Positions 41,142 to 49,070 of a stretch of 64,000 nucleotides of DNA are shown piece after piece. The DNA is from Chloroflexota bacterium (GTDB taxonomy: Bacteria; Chloroflexota; Anaerolineae; Anaerolineales; Villigracilaceae): contig JACRBJ010000078.1 in assembly GCA_016234555.1 (NCBI GenBank), positions 22,416 through 86,415 on the forward strand, given 5' to 3'. The notes beneath the pieces are model-generated. The model had not been told where the DNA came from. It worked only from the letters and a program-made list of their open reading frames with translations, and did not search any database. A program made the position numbers and the translations under genes. Positions within the stretch are counted from its first letter, which is position 1, and every line of letters begins with the position of its first letter.

Positions 41142-41411
41142 CTATACCTCGATGGCGGCGAAGCGATTCAGGACTTTCTCGACTTTGGGCGTGATTGGCT
41201 TCGGCGTGAATGCCTGTACAACCTGGTCCTTCATCGCCTCTTGAATATGCTTGCATGGCTTGCGCGGGGTGTGAAATATCCACGCGGGGCAGGAGCATTG
41301 CCACTCACCTTTGTCAGTGATGACAACCGTATGTTCTTTGTCAGGGTTCGAGTGAGAGGTCACGCCGAAAACCTGCTTGTAACGCTTGTAGGGTCCATAT
41401 CTGTTTATCAT
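41142..41411 (-). CDS. SWIM zinc-finger protein, 89 aa
   Basis: An 89-residue protein containing WQCSCPAWIFHTPRKPCKHI, a C-x-C-...-C-x-H SWIM zinc finger, used for nucleic-acid or protein binding. It starts one base after the stop of the upstream 406-residue protein (TAG-C-ATG at 41411). Its last residues RFAAIEV closely resemble those of the upstream protein (KFAAVEI). Confidence 0.8.
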   Translation of the reverse strand: MINRYGPYKRYKQVFGVTSHSNPDKEHTVVITDKGEWQCSCPAWIFHTPRKPCKHIQEAMKDQVVQAFTPKPITPKVEKVLNRFAAIEV

Positions 41412-41412
41412 G

Positions 41413-42633
41413 CTATATCTCCACTGCTGCAAACTTTCCGCCGCCGTCCTCGATTTCGTCGGCAACGGTGTCTTGGAGGTCAACAATTTCATTCAACTTC
41501 TCGGTGATCGCAGTCACGTCTCGGGCTTCGTCTTTTGTTCCATTCTCCCCCATGAGTTTCTGCAACTCGCTCAACTTATCCACCATGCGCTCATCAGTGA
41601 GTTCGGGAATGAGCATCATATTGTAGAAGTCCAGCAGACCGCGCCCTTTTTCGGCGATCTTGCCGCGCACAATCCCGCCTTTCTTGATGGTTTCCAGCAG
41701 GTCCGCGGCACGCTCGACACATTCGCCAAGCGCGTTCTTGTAGACCTCAACGAACGGGCTGACTGTCTCTTTGATTTGCGCTCGCGCGTGTTCAAGTTCA
41801 GCTTCGCGCATGGCATCGATTTTGACCTGCCGCTCGTTGTGCTCGTCCTGGTTCTTCAATGTCACTGTACGGAGTTGTTCCAGCAGGAGACGATTTTCAA
41901 GGTCTGATTTTTCCTGCTCAGCCTGTAATTGGTTGCGGATTTTATCGGTCTCGGCTGACTCCTTCGCCACGTCGTATTCGCTGTAGACCAGCGCGGTGAT
42001 GTAATCGGCTTGCAGTTTTTCTTCGATGGCTTCGACGGACGGCACCAGGGATAGCGCTTTCTCCACCATGTAGGAGATAAAGGCTTCCATGTCCATCTTT
42101 TCGCCGGCGATGACAACCGAGCCGCCGTCCTGCGCCGCCATCGCCTTCCACGCGCTCAGGGCAATTTTCTCGTACTCGCTGGAAATGATGTCCACGTATT
42201 CGTCGCGGCGCTCGATGATGTCTGTCTTGATCTGATAGAACTCGTCGCGCAGTTCCTTCCATTTTTCGACAAATGCAGGATGCGCTACATACGGCATCCA
42301 GTTATAGGGGCTGAAACCAGCCACCTTTCGGCTGTGCGCCTCGAAGACCTGGCGCATTCGGATGACAACACTTTTGAGCGGCTTGACGGCGCTTTCGGGA
42401 ATGAGATACTTTGCGCCGGGCTTGATCCAGCCGTACCGCGCGTCTTTTTCAGAATCTTGCAGGAAACCGATCTCATCGAAGCTGGCGGTCTTGGTGAACA
42501 TGCCTGAGCCTGTGATCGTGAGGTCAATCAGGATGCCATTCTCGCGCAGGATGTCCAATTGAAGTTTGACGGGAATCGCCCTCCTGCCTGTTACCTTTTC
42601 CGCTTTCTGTTTTCTATCCTTGGTGTCTGTCAT
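41413..42633 (-). CDS. Coiled-coil protein of the AAA cluster, 406 aa
   Basis: A 406-residue protein. The N-terminal 130 residues are mixed alpha/beta (YLIPESAVKPLKSVVIRMRQ), and residues about 150-330 form long charged helices. It has features of DUF3150-like proteins that accompany AAA ATPases, but this is weak. The C-terminus GGGKFAAVEI resembles that of the SWIM protein. AAGGAG precedes the ATG; a start-associated motif lies at 42667-42683. Confidence 0.6.
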   Translation of the reverse strand: MTDTKDRKQKAEKVTGRRAIPVKLQLDILRENGILIDLTITGSGMFTKTASFDEIGFLQDSEKDARYGWIKPGAKYLIPESAVKPLKSVVIRMRQVFEAHSRKVAGFSPYNWMPYVAHPAFVEKWKELRDEFYQIKTDIIERRDEYVDIISSEYEKIALSAWKAMAAQDGGSVVIAGEKMDMEAFISYMVEKALSLVPSVEAIEEKLQADYITALVYSEYDVAKESAETDKIRNQLQAEQEKSDLENRLLLEQLRTVTLKNQDEHNERQVKIDAMREAELEHARAQIKETVSPFVEVYKNALGECVERAADLLETIKKGGIVRGKIAEKGRGLLDFYNMMLIPELTDERMVDKLSELQKLMGENGTKDEARDVTAITEKLNEIVDLQDTVADEIEDGGGKFAAVEI

Positions 42634-42692
42634 GGGTTACTCCTTATTGGAAAAAAGTATTTTCTTATCCAGATAAGTGTTCATAAAAAGAA

Positions 42693-42716
42693 AAATCCCG
42701 CCTCATGACGGGATTT
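42693..42716 (-). terminator. Terminator preceding the 406-aa gene
   Basis: AAATCCCG and CGGGATTT enclose an 8-base loop, with a T-run on the bottom strand. It overlaps the last codons of the upstream small gene and is followed by the start-associated motif. Confidence 0.8.
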
Positions 42717-42909
42717 GTTTGTCGCTCGCAAAGTCAACGCCGACGACCATTCCTTTGTACCAATCGTCTATGAAATTCGTCGCCAGGGGAAGTGTATCGA
42801 ATTCCTTGCGTTCATCAAAAATATAGAAAACAACCTTTTCGCCGTTCTCCATCAATGTGAAGCCGCGATAAAGAACACGAGAAACCGCCATTACATGTTT
42901 TTTATCCAC
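42703..42909 (-). CDS. Hypothetical protein, 68 aa
   Basis: A 68-residue protein beginning with GTG (42909), with GGTGAG upstream; it overlaps the preceding stop by 8 bp. The body YRGFTLMENGEKVVFYIFDE is a beta-hairpin-like pattern. No family recognised. Confidence 0.55.
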   Translation of the reverse strand: MDKKHVMAVSRVLYRGFTLMENGEKVVFYIFDERKEFDTLPLATNFIDDWYKGMVVGVDFASDKQIPS

Positions 42910-43192
42910 TGCTCACCGCCAGGTCTGGAAGCGAAACAGGCTTCGGCAAGGTGTAAAAAAAGCGCAGTTTCACGGACGATCCGCAGTTTTCGTGCCTCTC
43001 TGTGAAAGAAACCTCGTGACCTTCAACCACGCGATTGCATTCAGCGCACCAGTATGCCTGAGTTGTGATTTCCATACTCGGAGTTTCAGCAATGAACACG
43101 CTCAAGCAATTTGGACAGACAACAACAGAATTTGTTTCGACTTTTTGAATAGGCTCTTTGCAGTTCTTGCACGGGTAGTTGAATATTTTCAC
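42902..43192 (-). CDS. Double zinc-ribbon protein, 96 aa
   Basis: A 96-residue protein with CKNC/CPNC (residues about 8-29) and CAEC with a later Cys (about 50-70), making one complete and one less regular zinc ribbon. It may bind nucleic acid or act in transcription. It overlaps both neighbours by 4-8 bp in an operon of small early genes. Confidence 0.65.
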   Translation of the reverse strand: MKIFNYPCKNCKEPIQKVETNSVVVCPNCLSVFIAETPSMEITTQAYWCAECNRVVEGHEVSFTERHENCGSSVKLRFFYTLPKPVSLPDLAVSSG

Positions 43193-43515
43193 TGTCCCTC
43201 CTGTTTTTTCTCATTCAGAAAAACGTCAATTTTTCCAAGTAGTTCGTAGTCTTGCAACTGCATATCCTCAACGGCGCATTCTGCTGAAAATTGAACACGT
43301 TCCCTGGCTGCTTCGAGGAGAAGAAGCAGTTCACTATTCCGCGTCGCGAGTCTGTTGTTGTACCTATTTACGCGCTTTTCAAAGTCTCGCAGGACAAGAA
43401 CGTCGGTAAAGATATGATTGCGCTTCTCTTTGGAAGAACAATCTTTGAAGTGTGCTTCTTCTTCTTTGAGGTAGTCAAGAACTTTTCGCAGGGATCGAAC
43501 TTCTTCGTTTGTCAT
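43189..43515 (-). CDS. Coiled-coil protein, 108 aa
   Basis: A 108-residue, strongly helical and charged protein (MTNEEVRSLRKVLDYLKEEE). Start 43515 has a GAGGAG site and a start-associated motif 27 bases upstream. No family recognised. Confidence 0.55.
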   Translation of the reverse strand: MTNEEVRSLRKVLDYLKEEEAHFKDCSSKEKRNHIFTDVLVLRDFEKRVNRYNNRLATRNSELLLLLEAARERVQFSAECAVEDMQLQDYELLGKIDVFLNEKKQEGQ

Positions 43516-43566
43516 TTGGTTCTCCTCGTATTTTCTTATCCTGTTAAGTGTTCAATAATAAAAAAA

Positions 43567-43585
43567 TCCCGCTTATTCAGCGGGA
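43567..43585 (-). terminator. Terminator beyond HNH copy 3
   Basis: TCCCGC and GCGGGA enclose a 7-base loop, followed on the bottom strand by TTTTTTTATT. It overlaps the end of the HNH gene and precedes the motif at 43538-43554. Confidence 0.8.
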
Positions 43586-44061
43586 CTGTCAGGAAAATTG
43601 AGGCTGGCGAATTCTCCAAAGTATTTGAGTGCCGCATTGTCGTAGGCTCTGGCGGCTTCCTCAGCGGTGGAAAAACATCCAAGATGTATTGTTTTTCTGT
43701 CTACAGTTAATCTTGATACAAATTTTTTCTTGTGAAAGCTAACGCCAATAAAGCCAGTCGTATTTGTCATGTACAGTTTGTGATTTCTTGTGTTTTTCGA
43801 TTTTGTGCAAATTCTTAGATTTGCGCGAGTGTTATTCAAGCCATCTCTATCAATATGATCGACAACAACGTTGTCTGACGCATTTAAAACAACCTTGTGC
43901 ATACGAATATGCTCTCTCGGAGTGTTTTTCTTACTACCATTTCTGACAGCGTAGAAATTGTTACCGTCTTTCTTTGCATACCACTTCCATTGAGAAAGGA
44001 AATCAAAATCATTATCATCAACGAGCGCGAACTTGCCTTGCGTGAGGGGAATTTGTTTCAT
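43573..44061 (-). CDS. HNH homing endonuclease with AP2-like part (diverged copy)
   Basis: A 162-residue protein with the same architecture as the copies at 22681 and 44064: MKQIPLTQGKFALVDDNDFD, VVDHIDRDGLNNTRANLRIC (the HNH core) and the AP2-like TGFIGVSFHKKKFVSRLTVD. It is clearly diverged from the other two and is more AT-rich, which suggests separate acquisition. It is preceded by a motif copy (44070-44086) that overlaps the last codons of the adjacent HNH gene. Confidence 0.85.
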   Translation of the reverse strand: MKQIPLTQGKFALVDDNDFDFLSQWKWYAKKDGNNFYAVRNGSKKNTPREHIRMHKVVLNASDNVVVDHIDRDGLNNTRANLRICTKSKNTRNHKLYMTNTTGFIGVSFHKKKFVSRLTVDRKTIHLGCFSTAEEAARAYDNAALKYFGEFASLNFPDSPAE

Positions 44062-44063
44062 GG

Positions 44064-44552
44064 CTACTTACCCTGTAAAGTGTTCAAGGGCTTGGAAATT
44101 TGAAGCGAACGGCGGCGGGTGAACTTGCCGTAGTACTTATCCTCGGCTTTCTGACGGGCGGCTACCGCTTCATCGAAGGAGTCAAAGCTACCGATGTGGA
44201 GGGAAATGCGAGCGGTGAATTTGTTTGTGCGCTGGTCAAGGTAGACGCCAGAGTAGCCAGTCTTGTTGGTGCTGCGGACGCCACGGTTGAGCGTGTTCTT
44301 GCGGGGCGTGACCAGGCGGAGATTGACACGGCGATTGTCGAGACCGTCCCCGTTGATGTGGTCTACCTGCATGTCAGCGGGAGCATTGAGAATAACGCGG
44401 TGCATGAGGATGCTTTTCTTGCGCTCGTCTTTCCTCGCGGCGTAGAAGTTCTTTTTATTGCGCCATGCCGACCAGTTGAATTTGCTTAGTTTTTGGAAGT
44501 CCTCGTCATCGACCAGCGCGAAAAGGTTTTGTGAAAGGGGGATTTGTTTCAT
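44064..44552 (-). CDS. HNH homing endonuclease with AP2-like part (copy 2)
   Basis: A 162-residue protein nearly identical to the 22681-23172 protein in its HNH core (MQVDHINGDGLDNRRVNLRL) and AP2-like region (GYSGVYLDQRTNKFTARISL). It forms the left end of the second regulatory cassette. An AGGAG site and a variant start-associated motif (GTAAGAAAATA) precede the ATG. Confidence 0.88.
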   Translation of the reverse strand: MKQIPLSQNLFALVDDEDFQKLSKFNWSAWRNKKNFYAARKDERKKSILMHRVILNAPADMQVDHINGDGLDNRRVNLRLVTPRKNTLNRGVRSTNKTGYSGVYLDQRTNKFTARISLHIGSFDSFDEAVAARQKAEDKYYGKFTRRRSLQISKPLNTLQGK

Positions 44553-44587
44553 GGGATTCTCCTGTATTTTCTTACGCGGGTAAGTTT

Positions 44588-45310
44588 TTAGGCAGGAGAT
44601 AAACCGAGGGTGCCGAACTCGATTGAGATTTTCTTTATCTTGTATGACACCTGCTGATCGGTAATTTTCAACTTCATCCCAATCTCGCGCTGTGAGAAGC
44701 CGAGGGAGATCATGGAGATAATCTGACCGTACTCGGCGGGAAGTTGGTCGATGATCGACTTGATTTCAGCTTCGCGTTCCTTCGCGGTGTACTCATCTTC
44801 GGCGGAAAGCGAGAATGAAACACGGACATCGACGTCCTCGTTGTCTGTGATGAAATCGCTTTCATCGCCGACTAGAGCGTTGTAGGCGCGGTTACGCCTA
44901 ACGACAGCCCTCGCAGCCCACTTTGCGCGGGTGATGATGTACTGGTTTGAGTCTGTCGGCTTGGACTTGAACAGGATTTCGTCGATCATTGCGCCGTAGA
45001 TGTCGTCGGCTGCCATTTGATCGCCGTTGCCGTAGCTCCTAGCTTTGGCGCGGAGACTGGGTTCGAGCGCATCGATGCGCTTCATGAGTGGTTCGTACAG
45101 TTCGGGAGGGTTGAGGACGATGACGCGCTTTACCCCGCTCGGTGTGTGCGCTTTGCGGCAGGATTTGCAGATACGCTGGTATCCTACGCCGCGACGGTGA
45201 AATTTGCTGAGTTTCTTGACTTCTTTACATTCCGTGCATTTCTGAAATGTTTCGGTGTCCCACTGGGTAGGCTGAATGAAAACAATACGACTTGCGGGTT
45301 GCTCTGACAT
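44588..45310 (-). CDS. Zinc-ribbon sigma-like factor (module 2)
   Basis: A 240-residue paralogue of the module 1 factor with the same parts: zinc ribbon (CTEC and CKSC), region-2-like helices (MAADDIYGAMIDEILFKSKP, then ITRAKWAARAVVRRN) and region-4-like helix-turn-helix (GFSQREIGMKLKITDQQV). Differences concentrate in the recognition helix and the acidic linker, suggesting distinct promoter targets. The leader carries AAAGGAG and a hairpin with loop CGCCAA. Confidence 0.75.
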   Translation of the reverse strand: MSEQPASRIVFIQPTQWDTETFQKCTECKEVKKLSKFHRRGVGYQRICKSCRKAHTPSGVKRVIVLNPPELYEPLMKRIDALEPSLRAKARSYGNGDQMAADDIYGAMIDEILFKSKPTDSNQYIITRAKWAARAVVRRNRAYNALVGDESDFITDNEDVDVRVSFSLSAEDEYTAKEREAEIKSIIDQLPAEYGQIISMISLGFSQREIGMKLKITDQQVSYKIKKISIEFGTLGLSPA

Positions 45311-45336
45311 TGGATTACTCCTTTAGGTTGTAGGTT

Positions 45337-45352
45337 CGGGATTGGCGTCCCG
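45337..45352 (-). promoter_or_regulatory. Leader hairpin of sigma-like mRNA 2, loop CGCCAA
   Basis: Bottom-strand CGGGA-CGCCAA-TCCCG at the same place as in module 1. The loop is the exact reverse complement of the loop TTGGCG of the small-RNA hairpin at 45704-45727. Confidence 0.75.
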
Positions 45353-45402
45353 TTGTATGAAGGATACTACATCATACAAGTATTGTCAAGGTAATTGTAT
45401 GA
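45353..45402. promoter_or_regulatory. Operators of module 2 (TTGTATGA/TCATACAA) and XRE promoter
   Basis: TTGTATGA (45353-45360) and TCATACAA (45372-45379) form an 8-bp dyad; a third half-site TTGTATGA is at 45395-45402. TTGTCA and TATAAT (45405-45410) with a 16-base spacer make a good promoter for the divergent XRE gene, and the third half-site lies within it. The half-site differs from that of module 1. Confidence 0.6.
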
Positions 45403-45416
45403 GGTATAATACAAGC

Positions 45417-45674
45417 ATGAAACCCAAAAAGAAAATGATATTCAAACTTGACAAAATTTTGGACGAACGCGGCTTGTCTGTGATGAAGTTTGCAGAGCAA
45501 ACAAAGCTGAATCGCTCAACGATTAGCAGAATTTACCACAACCACAATTCGGGGATTACGCTTGATCTGCTATTGAAGATAACCGAGGCGTTGAACATCA
45601 CCCCCAACGACCTGATAGAGACGGTCATCGTAAAAAGCGAAGAAAAATATATACCTGAATCAAAAGAAGGATGA
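45417..45674 (+). CDS. XRE-family repressor (module 2)
   Basis: An 85-residue Cro-like protein (ILDERGLSVMKFAEQTKLNR, then STISRIYHNHN; end ALNITPNDLIETVI) related to the module 1 and 3 repressors. TATAAT ends 6 bases before the ATG at 45417, again indicating a leaderless transcript; a longer frame from 45342 is rejected because it covers the promoter and operators. It should repress the divergent sigma-like gene. Confidence 0.8.
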   Translation: MKPKKKMIFKLDKILDERGLSVMKFAEQTKLNRSTISRIYHNHNSGITLDLLLKITEALNITPNDLIETVIVKSEEKYIPESKEG

Positions 45675-45690
45675 CGCGAGTCATCCTTCT
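45665..45690 (+). terminator. Terminator of XRE gene 2
   Basis: AGAAGGATGAC and GTCATCCTTCT form a perfect 11-bp stem with a GCGA tetraloop followed by TTCTTTT. The stop codon of the XRE gene lies in the stem. Confidence 0.88.
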
Positions 45691-45695
45691 TTCTT

Positions 45696-45811
45696 TTGTA
45701 TAACCGAAGGCACGCCAATGCCCTCGGTCACTTCGACTTTCTGCCAACCTTCTCCGCGTCAGAGCGAGCGGAGTCGGTCAGCTTGGGTCTAGCCATCGGC
45801 AAGCCGGCAGC
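45696..45811 (-). ncRNA. Module 2 small RNA with kissing loop
   Basis: Bottom-strand TATAAT at 45823-45818 in the same context as in module 1 (GCTATAATTTCCCC). The transcript would run through a TCCGC/GCGGA helix to the hairpin at 45704-45727 with loop TTGGCG. The stem contains a G-U pair only in the bottom-strand RNA. The loop is the reverse complement of the module 2 sigma-like leader loop. Confidence 0.65.
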
Positions 45812-45853
45812 GGGGAAATTATAGCATGGGAAAATCGCTATTTTCTTATCCAG

Positions 45854-46786
45854 TTAAGTGTTCACAGTTTCCGCTTTCAACCCGCGAGTGTTGATCTCTT
45901 CGGCGGCATACACCGCCCATTTTTCGACAGCCTTCTCAGTCTTTCCGTACTGAATTGCAAGTTCATTTTTGGGCTGGCGGAGAATGGCGTAGAGTTGCGC
46001 GTCAGAAAGTTTCTTCTTCAACGTGCGCCACTGTAAACTTTCTGAAACTTTCTGGAAAGTTTCTTTTTCCTTTGGAAAGTTTCCAGAAAGTTTGGAAACT
46101 TTCTCGGATTCCGCCCTCACTCGTTCGAGTTTCAGAAGTCGCCGCGCTTCCGCATCAAGACGTTTTTGCTCGAATTCGAAATCCATCTGTTTGCGCTGGA
46201 CTTCGAGAGCAGCTTCTTCCTGACGGCGTTTTTCATCCTGGTCAGCGATTGCGCTTTGCTCTGCTTTGATCTCAACGGCTTCATGAGCGGCAACGCGGCG
46301 GGCGTGTTGGGAGCGCAGCGCCAGGGTGATGACTGCGGGAATAGACAGCATGGACAACATGATTTTGACGATCCAGTCAGACCAGCCGAGGTCAAGACCG
46401 ACATTGACCATGATGACAGTGCCGAGGTAAAAGACAACCGTCCCAACTGAAACGTAGATTGGAGCCGTGACTTTCTGGTCTTTGTGCCTGTCGTTCCAGT
46501 CCCACAGCTCGAGCGCGGTAGTTACCACACCGATTCCAAGCCCCTCGATGGAGGCGGCAATAATGATGCCAACCGGCATCGGCAGACCTAATTTTGTTTC
46601 ATCGGTCGAGTTTTCAAACGCAAACCACGCTGGAACAAGAGGGGCAATCCACGGGATTGTGGACGCGAGATTGCCGACAAAAGTCTTTTCTGACACCACA
46701 GTCAGGACGTGCCATTCGTCAAGGACGAATGCGACCTTTTTTACAAATTCACTTTGGGGCTGGATGGGTTGTTCAAATTCTGCCAA
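45854..46786 (-). CDS. Membrane protein with coiled coil and helix-turn-helix, 310 aa
   Basis: A 310-residue protein with about four to five hydrophobic segments (residues 40-165), then a charged coiled coil (about 170-235) and a C-terminal helix-turn-helix-like region (AILRQPKNELAIQYGKTEKA). It forms an operon with the FtsK-like ATPase and may anchor DNA to the membrane. The region coding residues about 225-250 is built from many GAAAGTTTC-type repeats. Its stop codon lies within a start-associated motif. Confidence 0.6.
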   Translation of the reverse strand: MAEFEQPIQPQSEFVKKVAFVLDEWHVLTVVSEKTFVGNLASTIPWIAPLVPAWFAFENSTDETKLGLPMPVGIIIAASIEGLGIGVVTTALELWDWNDRHKDQKVTAPIYVSVGTVVFYLGTVIMVNVGLDLGWSDWIVKIMLSMLSIPAVITLALRSQHARRVAAHEAVEIKAEQSAIADQDEKRRQEEAALEVQRKQMDFEFEQKRLDAEARRLLKLERVRAESEKVSKLSGNFPKEKETFQKVSESLQWRTLKKKLSDAQLYAILRQPKNELAIQYGKTEKAVEKWAVYAAEEINTRGLKAETVNT

Positions 46787-46814
46787 GGTGTTCTCCTGTA
46801 CTACGGACTACGGA

Positions 46815-49022
46815 CTACGCCACAAAAACAGGCTGAAAATCGTCGTTTTTTGGCGTAGTAGTGGTCGTAGTACTACGCGTAGTGCCCCACGACGCCAAAA
46901 GGCGCTCGATTTCAGCCCCGATCTCGTCAACCTCAACGCCCTGAATCGTCGCAACAGTTTTCTTCACTTTTACAGCCCGTGCGCCATTTTTGACCTCGCC
47001 ATAAACAGAGCGCTCGATGGAGTTCCATCCTTCCCACTTGTGGCTGTCACGCATGGAAAGCCAGACTTCGGCAATCTTGTCCTCGATCCTGATTTCCTCA
47101 TCGGCTGCGGCATAGGCGGCTTTGAGGTCTGCTCCGATTTTCTTCTCCGGATCATGCGGGTCTGAATAGGTCAAAGGGAGAGAGAGACCATCATCTTCTT
47201 TTTGGTCGACGACAACCTGCGCTTGCGCTTTTTGCATTGCCTCGATCCATGTCTCGCCTTCGAGTTTGACGACGGGGTGCTCGTCCATAAACTTCATCAG
47301 TTCCTTGTCGGACGGATCGAACGCGCCAGCAATGTGATCCTTTCCAAACCTTGCGAGAAAATAGCCTGGATCAAGTTCGCTCGCGCCGCGTAGGAAATAA
47401 TGACGGCTTTCCTCCTCCGGCTCCACGTAGAAAACAGCCTTGCCAGTCTGGCTCAAAATATCAGCCATGCCAGTAGCGCGTTGGTTCGCTACAACCACGT
47501 GGAATCCAGCCTTGCGTCCCTCTTTGCAAAGCGCGGTAATCCAGATGACGCTTTGTGTTTTCAGGTCGCCTTTGAGCAGGGATAGAACATTTCCCAGTTC
47601 GTCCAAAATCAAAAACGTTTCTTTCCTTCCAGACCGCGCCCACGTGCTGCTTCTTGTCGCCGTCAAAACATCATCCCGACGGTTCATTTCGCTGACAAAG
47701 GCTCCAAGCGTTTCGGCGTATTTTTTAGCCTGGTCTGGTTCCGTTATTTTGCTGACCTTGAACAGGCTGAAATTCGGATGGGACTCGAATGTCCAGTAGT
47801 CTGCGCTCTTTCCAACGCTGACCACCCGCTCGCCGCGGGCGAGCAGGAAAGCGATCATCGGACGGATGAAACGGCGGCTTTTTCCCCACCCAGTCTTTCC
47901 AATCACTCCGATATGCGAATGCAAGTCGGTGTCGATCATTCTTAGCCCGTTCTCCGTGTAATAGGGTACGCCATCTTGCGGATCCCACGAATTCAACATC
48001 GACCAGTCTGGAAGCTGGAATTTCGGGGGTGTAACAAGATATGGTCCCATCGTCGCTGGCGGTTCTGGTTTGCTTATCTTGATGTTCGCATCCTGCATAG
48101 TGGAGGCGCCATCGCCGTTTCCGCTGGAGCGCTTCGCCAGCGGGTTACCCAGGACAGCAGCCAGAGCCGGCGCAATGGCGCGGACGGTTTCAGTTTCTCG
48201 CGCATGCGCCGCATTGGCAAGCGCCTGTTCGTTGGTAAAACCGTCGTCTGTGCGCTGCGGGTCAAGGACTGGTTTAACCTGCAGGTTCGGGTTGACGATG
48301 TTTCCATCCAAAGCATTCGCAAGAACCAACGGGAATTTCCCGGTTTTTTCGTCAGGTTTGAGCGCGTCAGTTTTCTGTTTCAAAACGGAAGCTTTTCCGT
48401 GCTCCTCGCCAAAAAGAATGAACTTATAGAGACCGAAAACGAGTACGCCAAAGAATGAAAACAAAACAAGCGTACCGCCGACATTTTTTATCCAGATGGC
48501 AGCACGAGTTGAATTGAGTTCATCCGCCTCGACAATTTGCGTTGCGCCAATAACCGTTCCAGTGAGAGGAACGCCAGTCTGAAAGTTCGCATTGGACGTT
48601 CCGGCTGTTTGCGTTTTCAACAGGTCATCTTCAATCTCTTTCTTTTTGTCCGCAGTCAGCGCAATTCCAGCTATGAACCCCTGTGTCAATTCAACCTTCG
48701 CAATGTCAGTGATGCTGTATGCAGTTCCTGTGCTTGCAGCTTCGGCAGTCGAAGTCGCCTTATCTATTGCGATGACAGCGTAAGCGGTACCGAGCTCGTC
48801 AACCGTCGGAGTGGAGACGACGACGGGAGACGGCATTTCCCGCAACGGCACACCGCCAAGCGATGGCGTTGCCATTGGGGATTTTGCGATTTCGTCCATC
48901 ATTGCACCAGGCGCATCAGATGGAGAAAATCTGTTTCGCGCAACGATTAATCCACCGGCTATAACAATAACCACAAAAATCAGCGTCGTAAAAATCGGGG
49001 GATTTGCTTTTTTATTCTTCAT
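46815..49022 (-). CDS. FtsK/HerA-like DNA-translocase ATPase
   Basis: A 735-residue protein with two hydrophobic N-terminal segments (about 10-25 and 180-205), a long linker and an ATPase domain: Walker A GVIGKTGWGKSRR (about residue 370), Walker B ETFLILDELGN (about 465), then ANQRATGMADILSQTGKAVF. This is the layout of FtsK/TraB/HerA-type coupling ATPases. A tract of six Thr near the C-terminus reflects a repeated ACT/CTAC DNA sequence. The GAGG site before ATG 49022 follows the large structured RNA region. Confidence 0.78.
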   Translation of the reverse strand: MKNKKANPPIFTTLIFVVIVIAGGLIVARNRFSPSDAPGAMMDEIAKSPMATPSLGGVPLREMPSPVVVSTPTVDELGTAYAVIAIDKATSTAEAASTGTAYSITDIAKVELTQGFIAGIALTADKKKEIEDDLLKTQTAGTSNANFQTGVPLTGTVIGATQIVEADELNSTRAAIWIKNVGGTLVLFSFFGVLVFGLYKFILFGEEHGKASVLKQKTDALKPDEKTGKFPLVLANALDGNIVNPNLQVKPVLDPQRTDDGFTNEQALANAAHARETETVRAIAPALAAVLGNPLAKRSSGNGDGASTMQDANIKISKPEPPATMGPYLVTPPKFQLPDWSMLNSWDPQDGVPYYTENGLRMIDTDLHSHIGVIGKTGWGKSRRFIRPMIAFLLARGERVVSVGKSADYWTFESHPNFSLFKVSKITEPDQAKKYAETLGAFVSEMNRRDDVLTATRSSTWARSGRKETFLILDELGNVLSLLKGDLKTQSVIWITALCKEGRKAGFHVVVANQRATGMADILSQTGKAVFYVEPEEESRHYFLRGASELDPGYFLARFGKDHIAGAFDPSDKELMKFMDEHPVVKLEGETWIEAMQKAQAQVVVDQKEDDGLSLPLTYSDPHDPEKKIGADLKAAYAAADEEIRIEDKIAEVWLSMRDSHKWEGWNSIERSVYGEVKNGARAVKVKKTVATIQGVEVDEIGAEIERLLASWGTTRSTTTTTTPKNDDFQPVFVA

Positions 49023-49070
49023 CGATCCTCAGGACATAGTATTTTTTACCTTGATAATTTGAAATCCCCC

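Noticed and set aside
40410..41507. A 365-codon rightward frame opposite the AAA ATPase
   Set aside because: Antisense to a clear ATPase with Walker motifs, no promoter or binding site, and composition of a shadow frame. The intein case differs since its antisense product has domain motifs and a ribosome-binding site.
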